DNA of 64,000 nt, taken from positions 62,001 to 126,000 of the forward strand of contig NZ_JAFNJS010000007.1 in assembly GCF_019024325.1 (NCBI RefSeq), written 5' to 3'. Under the pieces are notes generated by a model. It was not told the origin of the DNA. It saw only the letters and a list, made by a program, of their open reading frames with translations, and ran no database searches. Made by a program: the position numbers and the translations under genes. Each line of letters starts with the position of its first letter. Within the stretch, counting starts at the first letter, position 1. Shown one piece after another: positions 16,556 to 24,811 of this stretch. This stretch comes from Falsiroseomonas tokyonensis (GTDB lineage Bacteria > Pseudomonadota > Alphaproteobacteria > Acetobacterales > Acetobacteraceae).

Positions 16556-17464
16556 TCAGCCCCTGACCGCGCCGGCCGACAACTGCCGGCGCAGCCGCTC
16601 GGACACCATGTCGATCGCCGCCACGCTGAGGATGATCAGCACGATGATGGCGCTGATCTCCTCGTAATAGTTGAAGGAGATCACGTGATAGAGCTCCTCG
16701 CCGATGCCGCCGGCGCCGACGAAGCCGAGCACGCTGGCGCCGCGCACATTGATCTCGAAGCGCAGCAGCGCATAGCTCAGGAAATTGGGCGCCACCTGCG
16801 GCAGCACGCCGAAGCGCACGCGGTGGAACCAGTTGCCGCCGGCGGCACGCACGCCCTCCATGGCGGAGGTCTCGGCATTCTCCACCACCTCGGCGAAGAG
16901 TTTCCCGTTGGCGCCGGCGGTGTGCAGGATGATGGCCAGGATGCCGGCCAGCGGCCCGATGCCGAAGGCCCAGACGAAGATCAGCGCGAAGACGATCTCC
17001 GGCACGGTGCGCAGGAACTCCAGCAGCCGCCGCGTCAGATGGAAGGACCAGCTTGTGGGCGCCAGGTTGCGCGCGGCGGCGAAGCTCAGCGCGAAGGCGA
17101 TCAGCGTGCCGAGGAAGGTGCCGAGCAGCGCCATCTGGCTGGTCTCGAAGATCAGCCAGGCCCATTTGTCGAGGCGGTAGAACCAGCCGGCGAGGCTGCC
17201 CTCCGTCTCCCAATCGGCGAACAGCACCTCCCACCGCAGGGTCGGCAGAATGCGCCAGAAATACTCGCCGATGCGCGGCAGGCCGGCGGCCAGCGCCTGC
17301 GGCGTCATCTCCGACATCCAGGCCGCCACCAGCAGGCAGGCCAGCAGCAGCGCGCCATAGACCAGCGTCGCCTGCCGACGCTGCCGCCGCGCTGCCTGGA
17401 AGGCGGCCTCCCCCCGCGAAATGGCGGCCTGGGCGGAGGCGGTCAGCGGCAGCGCGGCATCCAT
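16556..17464 (-). CDS. phnE: Phosphonate-type ABC transporter permease, first PhnE
   Basis: A 302-residue permease with an N-terminal cytoplasmic stretch, a first helix near residue 35 and the conserved C-terminal NVRGASVLGFVGAGGIGEEL segment. It is clearly homologous to the neighbouring permease but distinct along its length, so an ancient duplication rather than a recent one. Located 10 bases after phnD and 5 bases before the second permease. Known role: inner-membrane channel for phosphonates or related oxyanions. Confidence 0.9.
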   Translation of the reverse strand: MDAALPLTASAQAAISRGEAAFQAARRQRRQATLVYGALLLACLLVAAWMSEMTPQALAAGLPRIGEYFWRILPTLRWEVLFADWETEGSLAGWFYRLDKWAWLIFETSQMALLGTFLGTLIAFALSFAAARNLAPTSWSFHLTRRLLEFLRTVPEIVFALIFVWAFGIGPLAGILAIILHTAGANGKLFAEVVENAETSAMEGVRAAGGNWFHRVRFGVLPQVAPNFLSYALLRFEINVRGASVLGFVGAGGIGEELYHVISFNYYEEISAIIVLIILSVAAIDMVSERLRRQLSAGAVRG

Positions 17465-17474
17465 GGGCTAGGGC

Positions 17475-18452
17475 TTAGGAGCGGCGGCGGCGTTCGGCCG
17501 CTTCCTCGCGGCGCAGGCGCACGATCGGCTCGAACATCTCATGCGTCACCGGCGCATAGCCCTGCCCACCGCCACGCTCGACCTGCGCGTAGATCTGCGG
17601 ATGGGCGGTGGCGAGCGCCAGGTGAAAATCGGTGAGATCCTTCTTGAAGGCGGCCGGCAGATCGGAGCGCACCGTCATCGGCCCGTTCAGGATCGGCGCC
17701 GAGGTCCAGATGATGCGCAGATCGGCCATGTTCAGCATGCCCTTCTCCACCATGGCACGCAGATTGCCGCGGGTGAAACCCTGGGAGACTTCGCCCTGGC
17801 CCGAGGCCCAGGTGACGGCGGCATCATACTGGCGCTGCAGCACCGCCACCACCGCCTGTTCATGCCCGCCGCCGAAGCCGGTGCGGGAGAAGTACTGGCC
17901 GCTTTCCGTGCCGATGCCGGCGGCGCGCAGCTCGGAGCGCGGCACCAGGTAGCCGGAGGTGGAATTGGCATCGGCCCAGGCGAGCGACTTGCCGCGCAGC
18001 TGCTCCAGGCTGGTGATGCCGCTATCGGCGCGCACCACCATGACAGAGACGTAGGAGATGCCGCCATCGGCCTCCCGCGCCACGAAGAGCGGCTCGACGC
18101 CGCCATTGGTGTCGAGCCAGGCGCCGGCATAGGCGGAGGCGCCCATGGCCGCGCCCTCGATCTGCCTGGCGCTGAAGGCCTGCATGACGCCGGCATAGTC
18201 GGCGGCCGGGAACAGCCGCACGGGGATGCCGAAGGTGGTTTCCATCAAGGCGCGATAGGCCTCGTAGCGGCCGAGCCGGTCCTGCTCGTTCTCGCCACCC
18301 AGCAGGCCGAGGCGAAGCTGCGGCACCTGCTGCGCCCAGGCGCGGCGGCCGGGGGCGGGCATGGCCGGGGCGGCGGCGGGGGCGGCGGTCTGGGCAGTGG
18401 CGGCGAAGGGCGCCAGCGCGGCGCCGGCCACCAGAAGACGACGGGTGATCAT
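17475..18452 (-). CDS. phnD: Phosphonate-type ABC transporter substrate-binding protein
   Basis: A 325-residue periplasmic receptor. The leader MITRRLLVAGAALAPFAATA has paired arginines and a hydrophobic core, Sec or Tat. The mature part has the PhnD-type features LRLGLLGGENEQDRL, ADYAGVMQAFSARQIEGAAMGASAYA and SGYLVPRSELRAAGI, which form the anion-binding cleft. ATG 18452 is chosen for the signal peptide. Order phnC-phnD-phnE-phnE on one strand. No C-P lyase or phosphonatase gene lies in the window, so the substrate could be phosphonate, phosphite or phosphate. Confidence 0.9.
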   Translation of the reverse strand: MITRRLLVAGAALAPFAATAQTAAPAAAPAMPAPGRRAWAQQVPQLRLGLLGGENEQDRLGRYEAYRALMETTFGIPVRLFPAADYAGVMQAFSARQIEGAAMGASAYAGAWLDTNGGVEPLFVAREADGGISYVSVMVVRADSGITSLEQLRGKSLAWADANSTSGYLVPRSELRAAGIGTESGQYFSRTGFGGGHEQAVVAVLQRQYDAAVTWASGQGEVSQGFTRGNLRAMVEKGMLNMADLRIIWTSAPILNGPMTVRSDLPAAFKKDLTDFHLALATAHPQIYAQVERGGGQGYAPVTHEMFEPIVRLRREEAAERRRRS

Positions 18453-18504
18453 GCGGGTTCTCTCCAGGGGGAGTTTTGCGATTCCGCCGACCACGCCGCC
18501 GCGT

Positions 18505-19338
18505 TCAGGCGAGGGCGAGGCCGGGCGTGGTGGTCGGGGCCGGGCGTGCGGCGGAGTTCACCGCCTCCTGCGCCTGGACCTCGAATTCGTCCTCGGTGAC
18601 GCCGTAGATCTCCTGCACCCGGGCGGAGGTCAGCTCGGCGGGCGTGCCGTCGAACATCACCCGGCCGGCCTGCATGGCGACGATGCGGTCGCAATACTGC
18701 CGGGCGGTGTTCAGGTGATGCAGGTTGGTCAGCACCGTGATGCCGTCCTCCCGGTTCACCTGGCGCAGCGCGTCCATCACGGTCTTGGCGTTGCGGGGAT
18801 CCAGGCTGGCGATCGGCTCATCCGCCAGCATCAGGCGGGGTTCCTGCAGCAGGGCGCGGCAGATGGCGACGCGCTGCTGCTGGCCGCCGGAGAGGGTATC
18901 CGCGCGCTGCAGCGCGACCTCCGCCAGGTCGAAGCGATCCAGCGCCGCCAGCGCCATGGCGCGTTCGCGGGCGGTGAACATCTTCAGCAGGCTGGTGACG
19001 GTGCCCATCACGCCGGGGCGGTGGTTCAGCCTTCCGACCAGGACATTGGTCAGCACGTCCAGCCGCTGCACCAGGTTGAACTGCTGGAAGATCATGGCGC
19101 AGTCGGTGCGCCAGCGGCGCAGTTCCGCCCCGCGCAGCGCGGTGATCTCCCGCCCGCCATAAATCACCTGCCCGGCCGAGGGTTCGGTCAGGCGGTTGAT
19201 CATGCGCAGCAGGGTGGACTTGCCGGCGCCGGAGCGGCCGATCACGCCGACCATCTGGCCGTCCGGGATCGCCAGCGTCACCTCGTTCACGGCCGTTACG
19301 GCGCCGAAGCGCCGCGTCAGGCCCCGCAATTCCAGCAT
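18505..19338 (-). CDS. phnC: Phosphonate-type ABC transporter ATP-binding protein
   Basis: A 277-residue ATPase with Walker [10 protein letters not shown] near residue 35, signature [15 protein letters not shown], Walker [13 protein letters not shown] and the switch region [15 protein letters not shown]. The NLHH form, in place of the more usual THD, is typical of PhnC. A C-terminal extension of about 30 residues after the ATPase fold is Ala/Pro-rich. ATG 19338 fits the family start [12 protein letters not shown]. First gene of the four-gene importer; 52 bases precede phnD. Confidence 0.92.
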   Translation of the reverse strand: MLELRGLTRRFGAVTAVNEVTLAIPDGQMVGVIGRSGAGKSTLLRMINRLTEPSAGQVIYGGREITALRGAELRRWRTDCAMIFQQFNLVQRLDVLTNVLVGRLNHRPGVMGTVTSLLKMFTARERAMALAALDRFDLAEVALQRADTLSGGQQQRVAICRALLQEPRLMLADEPIASLDPRNAKTVMDALRQVNREDGITVLTNLHHLNTARQYCDRIVAMQAGRVMFDGTPAELTSARVQEIYGVTEDEFEVQAQEAVNSAARPAPTTTPGLALA

Positions 19339-19490
19339 GGGGTGCCCCTTCTCAAAGCGGGCTATACAAGCACCCCATGACGTCCCCATGACAGCGGCAT
19401 GATGAAGCGGTTGCAGGGAATTGCAGCCGCGCCGGGCTGGGCGGCGCCACGGCCGCGCGCCATGCTGGCGCCGGAACGGGAGGGACCGGG

Positions 19491-19823
19491 ATGATCGTCG
19501 ACCTGCGCATCTACACCACGCTGCCGAACAAGCTTCCGGAATTCGTCGCGCTCTATGAGGCCAAGGCCTGGCCGCTGCAGCTGAAATACCTGGAGAATTG
19601 CCTGGGCTGGTACACCACGGTGGAAGGCGCGCTGAACACCGTGGTGCATATGTGGGGCTATGCCGACCAGGGCGACCGGGAGCGTCGCCGCACCGCCATG
19701 GCGGCCGACCCGGCCTGGGGCGAATACCTGGCCGAGGCCGGCGCGCGCGGCCTGCTGGTGAAGATGGAAAACCGCATCATCAAGCCGACCGGCTTCTTCA
19801 GCGCTTTCCAGACGAAAAAGTAG
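19491..19823 (+). CDS. NIPSNAP-family protein
   Basis: A 110-residue dimeric alpha-beta barrel protein. [23 protein letters not shown] at the N-terminus and the W-Y-T-T and [17 protein letters not shown] segments are typical of NIPSNAP. The biochemical role is poorly known, with some members near catabolic operons. ATG 19491 is preceded by GGGAGGGACCGGG, a good ribosome-binding site. Alone on its strand between the phosphonate importer and the convergent superoxide dismutase. Confidence 0.85.
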   Translation: MIVDLRIYTTLPNKLPEFVALYEAKAWPLQLKYLENCLGWYTTVEGALNTVVHMWGYADQGDRERRRTAMAADPAWGEYLAEAGARGLLVKMENRIIKPTGFFSAFQTKK

Positions 19824-19859
19824 CAGGCTGGGCGGGGCACGCGGCCCCGCCCCTTCGCA

Positions 19860-20603
19860 TCACACCGTCAGCGTGCCCGCCTTGGCCGCCGCATACCGTG
19901 CCGCAATCTTCTGCCAGTCGAGCACGTTCCACCAGTTGCCGGTGTATTCGGCGCGGCGGTTCTGGTAGCGCAGGTAATAGGCGTGCTCCCAGACGTCATT
20001 GCCCATCAGCACGCGCTGGCCGTCCATCAGCGGCGTGTCCTGGCCGCCCTTGGTGACCAGGGCCAGCCGCCCCTCGCGGTTCACCGTGACAAAAGCCCAG
20101 CCGCTGCCGAAGACGCCGTTCGCCGCGGCATTGAAGCGGCTGCGGAAGGTGGCGAAGTCGGTGAAGTCGCGGGTGATGGCCTCGGCCAGCTCGCCCTGCG
20201 GCTCCCCGCCCGCCCCGCCCATGATCTCCCAGAACATGGTGTGGTTGGCATGGCCACCGCCATTGTTGCGCACGGCGGTTCGCACCGCCTCCGGCACCTC
20301 GTTCAGCTTCATCAGCAGCTCGTCCAGCGGCCGGGTCGCCAGCTGGCCATGCTCGCGCAGCGCATTGTTCAGCCCGGCCACCTGGCCACCATGGTGGAAG
20401 CGGTAGTGCAGCTCCATGGTCCGCGCATCGATCGCCGCCTCATTGGCGCCGAAAGCATAGGGCAGGGCCGCCTGGGTGAAGGGGCCCGTCGGCGCCGGCG
20501 CCTGGGCCAGGGCGGCCCGCGGCAGCGCCCAGGCAGGCAGGACCAGGGCGGCGGAAAGCGGGGCGAGGCCCTGGAGCAGGCTCCGGCGACGCAGATGGGT
20601 CAT
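19860..20603 (-). CDS. Exported Fe/Mn superoxide dismutase
   Basis: A 247-residue protein. The first 35 residues are a twin-arginine signal (HLRRRSLLQGLAPLSAALVL, cleavage near ALAQA). The rest is a full Fe/Mn SOD: LHYRFHHGGQVAGLN carries the first histidine ligands, NNGGGHANHTMFW the second, and DVWEHAYYLRYQNRRAEY the aspartate and histidine. It dismutates superoxide to peroxide and oxygen. Tat export implies folding with metal in the cytoplasm and action in the periplasm, which is less usual than the cytoplasmic enzyme. Metal (Fe or Mn) cannot be decided by eye. Confidence 0.9.
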   Translation of the reverse strand: MTHLRRRSLLQGLAPLSAALVLPAWALPRAALAQAPAPTGPFTQAALPYAFGANEAAIDARTMELHYRFHHGGQVAGLNNALREHGQLATRPLDELLMKLNEVPEAVRTAVRNNGGGHANHTMFWEIMGGAGGEPQGELAEAITRDFTDFATFRSRFNAAANGVFGSGWAFVTVNREGRLALVTKGGQDTPLMDGQRVLMGNDVWEHAYYLRYQNRRAEYTGNWWNVLDWQKIAARYAAAKAGTLTV

Positions 20604-20762
20604 GGCTGGCTTCCTTGGATGCGGGATGGGGGTTCGGGATGGCGGTCGGGCCGCCGCGCAGTCCCGGCCCTTCCGCCAGCTGGGTTGCTGTCCGCCGCCC
20701 GCCAAGGGGCCGGCGGCCGCCAAGGCCCGGCCGGCTTGCCGGGGGCGCCGCGCAACCCTAGG

Positions 20763-20774
20763 CTTCACGTGAAG
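20763..20774. promoter_or_regulatory. Perfect 12-bp palindrome in a divergent promoter region
   Basis: CTTCACGTGAAG is self-complementary and lies between the divergently transcribed superoxide dismutase and DUF6311 genes, in an otherwise featureless 279-base gap rich in G/C runs. The form resembles operators of MerR- or TetR-type regulators, but no regulator gene is adjacent, so the role is only a guess. Confidence 0.25.
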
Positions 20775-20882
20775 GTGAGCCGGACGGCTAGGTGCAGCCC
20801 GGGCGCGCCCAAGCAGAGCGGGTCGTCTCGCCGCCATCGCGGGGGGCTCGCGAGGACAGGGAAACGCCATGGCCCGCAGCCG

Positions 20883-22637
20883 ATGCACGGCATAGCGCCG
20901 GGCGACCTCGCACCCCCCGCCGCCCAGCCAGTGGGGGCCCGCGCCGAGACCGCGGGCCCGCCCGCCGTGGCGGCACGGCCGGGCAGCGCCGCGCTGGGCC
21001 GCGCCATGGCGCTGGCGGCGATCTTCGGCGGCGCGCTGGCCGCCATCGCCACGCTGGGCCCGCGCATCCTGGACATCCACGACCTGGGCTGGCTGCTGCA
21101 TGGCACGCTGGGGCCGGATCCGGTCGCCTATCTCTCCGCCTGGATGTACTTCGCCCCCTCGCCCTGGTCCTGGCCGCCCGGCCTGAACCCGGACTACGGC
21201 TTGGAACTGTCCAGCGCGATCTTCTACGTCGATGCGGTGCCGCTGATGGCCTTCCTGGCCAAGGCGCTGCGGCCGCTGCTGGAGATCCCGCAATACTGGG
21301 GCCCCTGGATGGTGCTCTCGGCCGGGCTGCAGGCCTTCTTCGCCTGGCGGCTGCTGGGGTTGGCAGTGCCGGACCCGGTGGCGCGGGCGCTCGGCGCGCT
21401 GATCTTCGCCTGGCAGCCGCTGCTGCTGAACCGGATGGGCGGGCATTTCGCGCTCTGCTCGCAATGGGCGCTGCTCTGGGCGCTGTGGCTCTGCCTGCGG
21501 CCGGATCCGGGGCTCCATTTGGGGCGCCAGGCGCGGCACTGGGCCGGCTGCCTTGGCCTGGTCGCCATGCTCAACCCCTATGTCATGGCGATGTGCGGCG
21601 GGCTCTGGGTGGCGGATCTGCTGGGCCGCGCGCTGCGCGGTGCCGCGCCCCGGCCGCGGCTTTCCCCGCTGGTCCTCCAGCCGGCGCTGGTGCTGCCGGC
21701 GATGGCGGGCGCGCTCTGGCTTGCCGGCTATTTCACCCTGGCGGGGGATGTGCTGCCGATGGGGGTGCATTACGGCGCCTCCCAATTCGACCTGACCGCA
21801 CCCTTCGATGCGGTGGAATGGGGCCGGCTGCTGCCCGCCTTGCCTGGGCTCCGGCACTGGGAGGCCGGGGGCTCCTATCTTGGCGCCGGTGCCATCCTGC
21901 TGCTGGCCCTGGCCCTGGCGCTGGCGCCGCGCGGCACGCTGCGCCCGGCGCTGCGGCGGCATGCGGTGCTGGTGCTGGCGCTGGCCGGAATGCTGGCCTT
22001 CGCCATGTCCAACCACGTGGCGATCGGCGGGCATATCGTGCTGGTCTACGACCTGCCGGCGCCGCTGCTGCGGCTGGCGGATATGCTGCGGGCCTCGGAA
22101 CGCTTCTTCTGGCCGCTGGCCTATGCGTCCCTGTTTGCTGCCATCGCCGGCCTGGCGCTGCGCCTGGCGGTGGTGCCGCTGCGCTGGGTGCTGGCCGGGC
22201 TGCTGCTGATCCAGGTGGTGGATATCCAGGCCGGCATGGGCCGCTTCCGCGCCCTGGTCGCCGCCGCGCCGCCGGTGGCGGCGGAGCGCCTGGCCGATCC
22301 CTTCTGGGCCGAGGCCGGCCGCCGCTACCACCGCATCCGCGCCGTGCCGGCCGAGAATTTCGGTGCGCATTGGGAGCCGGTCGCCCGCTTCGCCGCGCCC
22401 CGCGGCCTGCCCACCGATGCCGCCTACCATTCCCGCGTGGATCCCGAGGCGGTGGCCGCGCTGCGCGCCCGCACGCGGCGCGACCTGGCACGCGGCTGGT
22501 GGGAGGGGGGCACGCTGTATGTGCTGCGCGATGCGCCGACCCAGGCGCTGGTGGCCGCCCGCATCGATCCGACGCGCGACCTGCTGGAGCAGCATGACGG
22601 GCTCTGGGTCTTCGCGCCGAACTGGTATGCGCGCTGA
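20883..22637 (+). CDS. DUF6311-family multi-spanning membrane protein
   Basis: A 584-residue integral membrane protein. A 40-residue Ala/Pro-rich cytoplasmic leader is followed by about ten to twelve hydrophobic helices (first near residue 44, last near residue 445) and a soluble C-terminal domain of about 130 residues. The loop after the first helix has the aromatic/acidic pattern LSAWMYFAPSPWSWPPGLNPDYG, and RMGGHFALCSQWALL lies near residue 185. These fit DUF6311, a GT-C-like family thought to act on cell-surface glycans; no substrate is known. ATG 20883 gives a long leader; ATG 21006 is an alternative. Confidence 0.75.
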   Translation: MHGIAPGDLAPPAAQPVGARAETAGPPAVAARPGSAALGRAMALAAIFGGALAAIATLGPRILDIHDLGWLLHGTLGPDPVAYLSAWMYFAPSPWSWPPGLNPDYGLELSSAIFYVDAVPLMAFLAKALRPLLEIPQYWGPWMVLSAGLQAFFAWRLLGLAVPDPVARALGALIFAWQPLLLNRMGGHFALCSQWALLWALWLCLRPDPGLHLGRQARHWAGCLGLVAMLNPYVMAMCGGLWVADLLGRALRGAAPRPRLSPLVLQPALVLPAMAGALWLAGYFTLAGDVLPMGVHYGASQFDLTAPFDAVEWGRLLPALPGLRHWEAGGSYLGAGAILLLALALALAPRGTLRPALRRHAVLVLALAGMLAFAMSNHVAIGGHIVLVYDLPAPLLRLADMLRASERFFWPLAYASLFAAIAGLALRLAVVPLRWVLAGLLLIQVVDIQAGMGRFRALVAAAPPVAAERLADPFWAEAGRRYHRIRAVPAENFGAHWEPVARFAAPRGLPTDAAYHSRVDPEAVAALRARTRRDLARGWWEGGTLYVLRDAPTQALVAARIDPTRDLLEQHDGLWVFAPNWYAR

Positions 22638-22680
22638 CCTGGCTGGCCTTCCGCTTCAGTCGCGCAGCCAGGTCGCGGCT

Positions 22681-23733
22681 TCAGCCGCGCAACCAGTCCT
22701 CGAAGCGGCGGTTCAGCGGGTCCAGGTGGCGTAGCCAGAAGGCCTCGTCCAGGCGCAGCGCCTTCTCGGCATGGGCGGGGGCGGTGGGCAGCTGGGCCAG
22801 CAGCGGGACCGGCAGTTCCGCCATCGCGCCCTTCGCGGTGACGCCATAGGGGATGCGCCGCGGCAGCGCGGCCTGGACCGAGGGCTGGCCGGCGAAGCGC
22901 AGGAAATCCAGCGCGCGCTGGCGGTTCGGGCTGCCGCGCAGGATCACCCAGCTATCCATCGCCGCCAGGTTCTGCGCCCAGGCGATGCCGAAATCCCGCC
23001 CATCCGTGGCATTGGCCGCGGCAATGCGGCCGTTATGGGCGCAGGTCAGCACCACCTCCCCGCTCGCCAGCCACTGCACCGGCTGGGAGCCACGGTCCCA
23101 CCAGGCGAGCTGGGCGCGAATGCTGTCCAGCTTCCGGAAGGCGCGATCCTGCCCCGCCCGGGTGGCGAGCAGCGCATAGATCTCGGCCGGCGCCACGCCA
23201 TCGCCCAGCAGCGCGATCTCGAGCGTTGTCCGGGGCCGGCGGCGCAGCGCCCGGCGGCCCGGGAAGCGTTCCGTGTCGAAGAAATCCGCCCAGCCTGCCG
23301 GCGTGCCGCGCAGCGTCGCGCGGTCCCAGGCCAGCACCACGGAATAGATGATGGCGCCGACGCCGCAATCCTGCACCGCCGCCGGCTGATAGGCGTCGCG
23401 TCCGCCAATGGCGTCCCAGTCCATCGGCTCGAACAGCTCCTCCCGGCAGCCGATCAGCAGCTGGTGGCCTTCCACCTGCACCAGGTCCCAGTTGTTGGTG
23501 CCGGCGCGGATGCGCTCCCGCAGCACGTCCATGCCGCCGTACCAGGTCTCCTCCAGCAGCCGCGCCTCGCGCGCCGTCATCCAGGGGCGGAAGAAGATGT
23601 CCCGCTGCGCATCCTGGTAGGCGCCGCCCCAGGACACCACCGTCAGGTCGCGCGGACCCTGTGCCCGAGCCGGAAGCGCGGCCGAGAGCGGCAGCGCGGC
23701 CAATCCTCGCAGCCAATGCCTGCGCCCGCGCAT
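22681..23733 (-). CDS. Orphan ABC transporter substrate-binding protein (polyamine-type)
   Basis: A 350-residue periplasmic binding protein with a signal peptide (cleavage after ARAQ, about residue 25) and the family start LTVVSWGGAYQDAQRDIFF. Mid-protein features (NWDLVQVEG, DCGVGAIIYS, RRALRRRPRTTLEIALL) match the PotD/spermidine-putrescine receptor group. No permease or ATPase is adjacent, so it either serves a remote transporter or acts as an independent receptor. It is different in sequence from the receptor at 32953. Confidence 0.82.
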   Translation of the reverse strand: MRGRRHWLRGLAALPLSAALPARAQGPRDLTVVSWGGAYQDAQRDIFFRPWMTAREARLLEETWYGGMDVLRERIRAGTNNWDLVQVEGHQLLIGCREELFEPMDWDAIGGRDAYQPAAVQDCGVGAIIYSVVLAWDRATLRGTPAGWADFFDTERFPGRRALRRRPRTTLEIALLGDGVAPAEIYALLATRAGQDRAFRKLDSIRAQLAWWDRGSQPVQWLASGEVVLTCAHNGRIAAANATDGRDFGIAWAQNLAAMDSWVILRGSPNRQRALDFLRFAGQPSVQAALPRRIPYGVTAKGAMAELPVPLLAQLPTAPAHAEKALRLDEAFWLRHLDPLNRRFEDWLRG

Positions 23734-23913
23734 CGCTTGCTCCTCCGCCCGCTTCGCGGCAGGTTAGACCTTGGGCTGGTCGCTCGGAAGGCGCCATGTG
23801 GCCCGGTCGAGATACCTCTGCCACATGGCCGCAAAGTCACGCCGCGGTGGTTGGAACTGGACCGGGTTGCGAAGCGTTTCCCCGGGCACCACGATCCCGA
23901 AAGGAATGCGATC

Positions 23914-24249
23914 ATGTCTCAGCTGGGCAATGACATCCGAAACGTCCGCGACGAGGCCTCCGCCGCCGGCGGCCGCCTGGCCGACGATGCGCGCGCGGAG
24001 CTCGCGCGCCTGCGCAGCCAGGTCGAGCGGCTGATGGAGGAGCGCGTGACCCCGGCCCTCGGCCAGGCCGCCGAGACGGTGGAGGATTATTCCCGCCGCG
24101 CCCGCCACAGCATCGAGGACAATGCCAATGCGGTGGCCGAGACGGTGCGCCAGCAGCCGCTGCTCTATGTCGCGGCCGCGGCTTTCGGCGGCTATATCGT
24201 CGGCCGCCTGATGGGCACCCGCACCTACGTCTATCCGGACCGCAAGTAA
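23914..24249 (+). CDS. ElaB/DUF883-like membrane-anchored protein
   Basis: A 111-residue protein. A charged helical region (residues 1-75, DDARAELARLRSQVERLMEE) is followed by a single C-terminal membrane segment LLYVAAAAFGGYIVGRLMG. This matches the ElaB/YqjD (DUF883) pattern of inner-membrane proteins linked to stationary-phase ribosome association in enterobacteria; the link is by architecture only. ATG 23914 follows AAGGA. Followed 15 bases later by the holin-like gene, a frequent pairing of two small membrane proteins. Confidence 0.7.
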   Translation: MSQLGNDIRNVRDEASAAGGRLADDARAELARLRSQVERLMEERVTPALGQAAETVEDYSRRARHSIEDNANAVAETVRQQPLLYVAAAAFGGYIVGRLMGTRTYVYPDRK

Positions 24250-24264
24250 GCGGCGGCCGGCAGC

Positions 24265-24699
24265 ATGCGCCTGCTGAGCCTGGCTCGCGCCGCCTGGCAG
24301 GCGGAAGGGCTCTATCTGCGCCGCAGCGGCCGGGGCTACGCCATCCAGGCGGGCTTTGGCGCGGCGGCGGCGATCTTCGGGATCCTCATGCTGGTGATGC
24401 TGCACATCGCCGGCTTCGCCGCCCTGCTGCCGGGCATGGGTCCGGTCTGGGCGGCGCTGGTCGTGGCCTTCGCCGACCTGGTGCTGCTGGCCATCTTCGG
24501 CATGCTGGCCCGCAAGCCGCCGCGTGACCCGGTGGCGGAGGAAGCCCTGGCGCTGCGCCAGGCGGCGCTGCGGCAGATGGGCGACACGGCGACGCAGGCG
24601 CTGATCCTGGCCCCGCTGCTGCGGAGCCAGACGCTGAAGAAGGGCGCCATCGGCGCGGCGATCACCGCGGCGTTGGTGGGCTTTTTCAACCGGCGCTGA
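24265..24699 (+). CDS. Phage_holin_3_6-like membrane protein
   Basis: A 144-residue protein with two adjacent hydrophobic segments near residues 28-52 and 58-80, a charged linker and a C-terminal helical tail. It resembles the YqjE/Phage_holin_3_6 (holin-X) family, which despite its name is usually chromosomal and non-phage and is often encoded beside a YqjD/ElaB homologue, as here. Function unknown; an envelope stress role is the usual guess. No lysis or phage genes are nearby. Confidence 0.65.
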   Translation: MRLLSLARAAWQAEGLYLRRSGRGYAIQAGFGAAAAIFGILMLVMLHIAGFAALLPGMGPVWAALVVAFADLVLLAIFGMLARKPPRDPVAEEALALRQAALRQMGDTATQALILAPLLRSQTLKKGAIGAAITAALVGFFNRR

Positions 24700-24744
24700 C
24701 GCAGGAAGCGGGCGAGCGAAAGCCCGCCCGCAACCGCGCCTTTA

Positions 24745-24811
24745 GGCCGCGCGCAGCTGCGCGATCAGGCCGCGCGCAGCTGCGCGATCAGGCCGCGCGC
24801 AGCTGCGCGAC
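24745..24811. repeat. Three tandem 23-bp repeats at the chemoreceptor 3' end
   Basis: Copies at 24745-24767, 24768-24790 and 24791-24811 (the last incomplete) share GGCCGCGCGCAGCTGCGCG. Read on the minus strand each encodes AQLRAA and the first two carry a TGA stop. The unit contains the 14-base palindrome CGCGCAGCTGCGCG. The innermost copy is the true end of the chemoreceptor gene; two extra copies follow the stop, so the array arose by slippage or unequal duplication of the last codons. Confidence 0.9.

Noticed and set aside
15687-19338. Complete phosphonate degradation locus
   Set aside because: Only the importer is present. No C-P lyase subunits, phosphonatase or phosphite dehydrogenase could be found on either strand.
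20604-20882. Small gene between the superoxide dismutase and DUF6311 genes
   Set aside because: Short frames exist, but none has a ribosome-binding site or plausible composition. Only a 12-bp palindrome stands out.
24265-24699. Prophage holin
   Set aside because: The family name is misleading. The gene sits beside an ElaB-like gene with no endolysin, spanin, capsid or integrase nearby.
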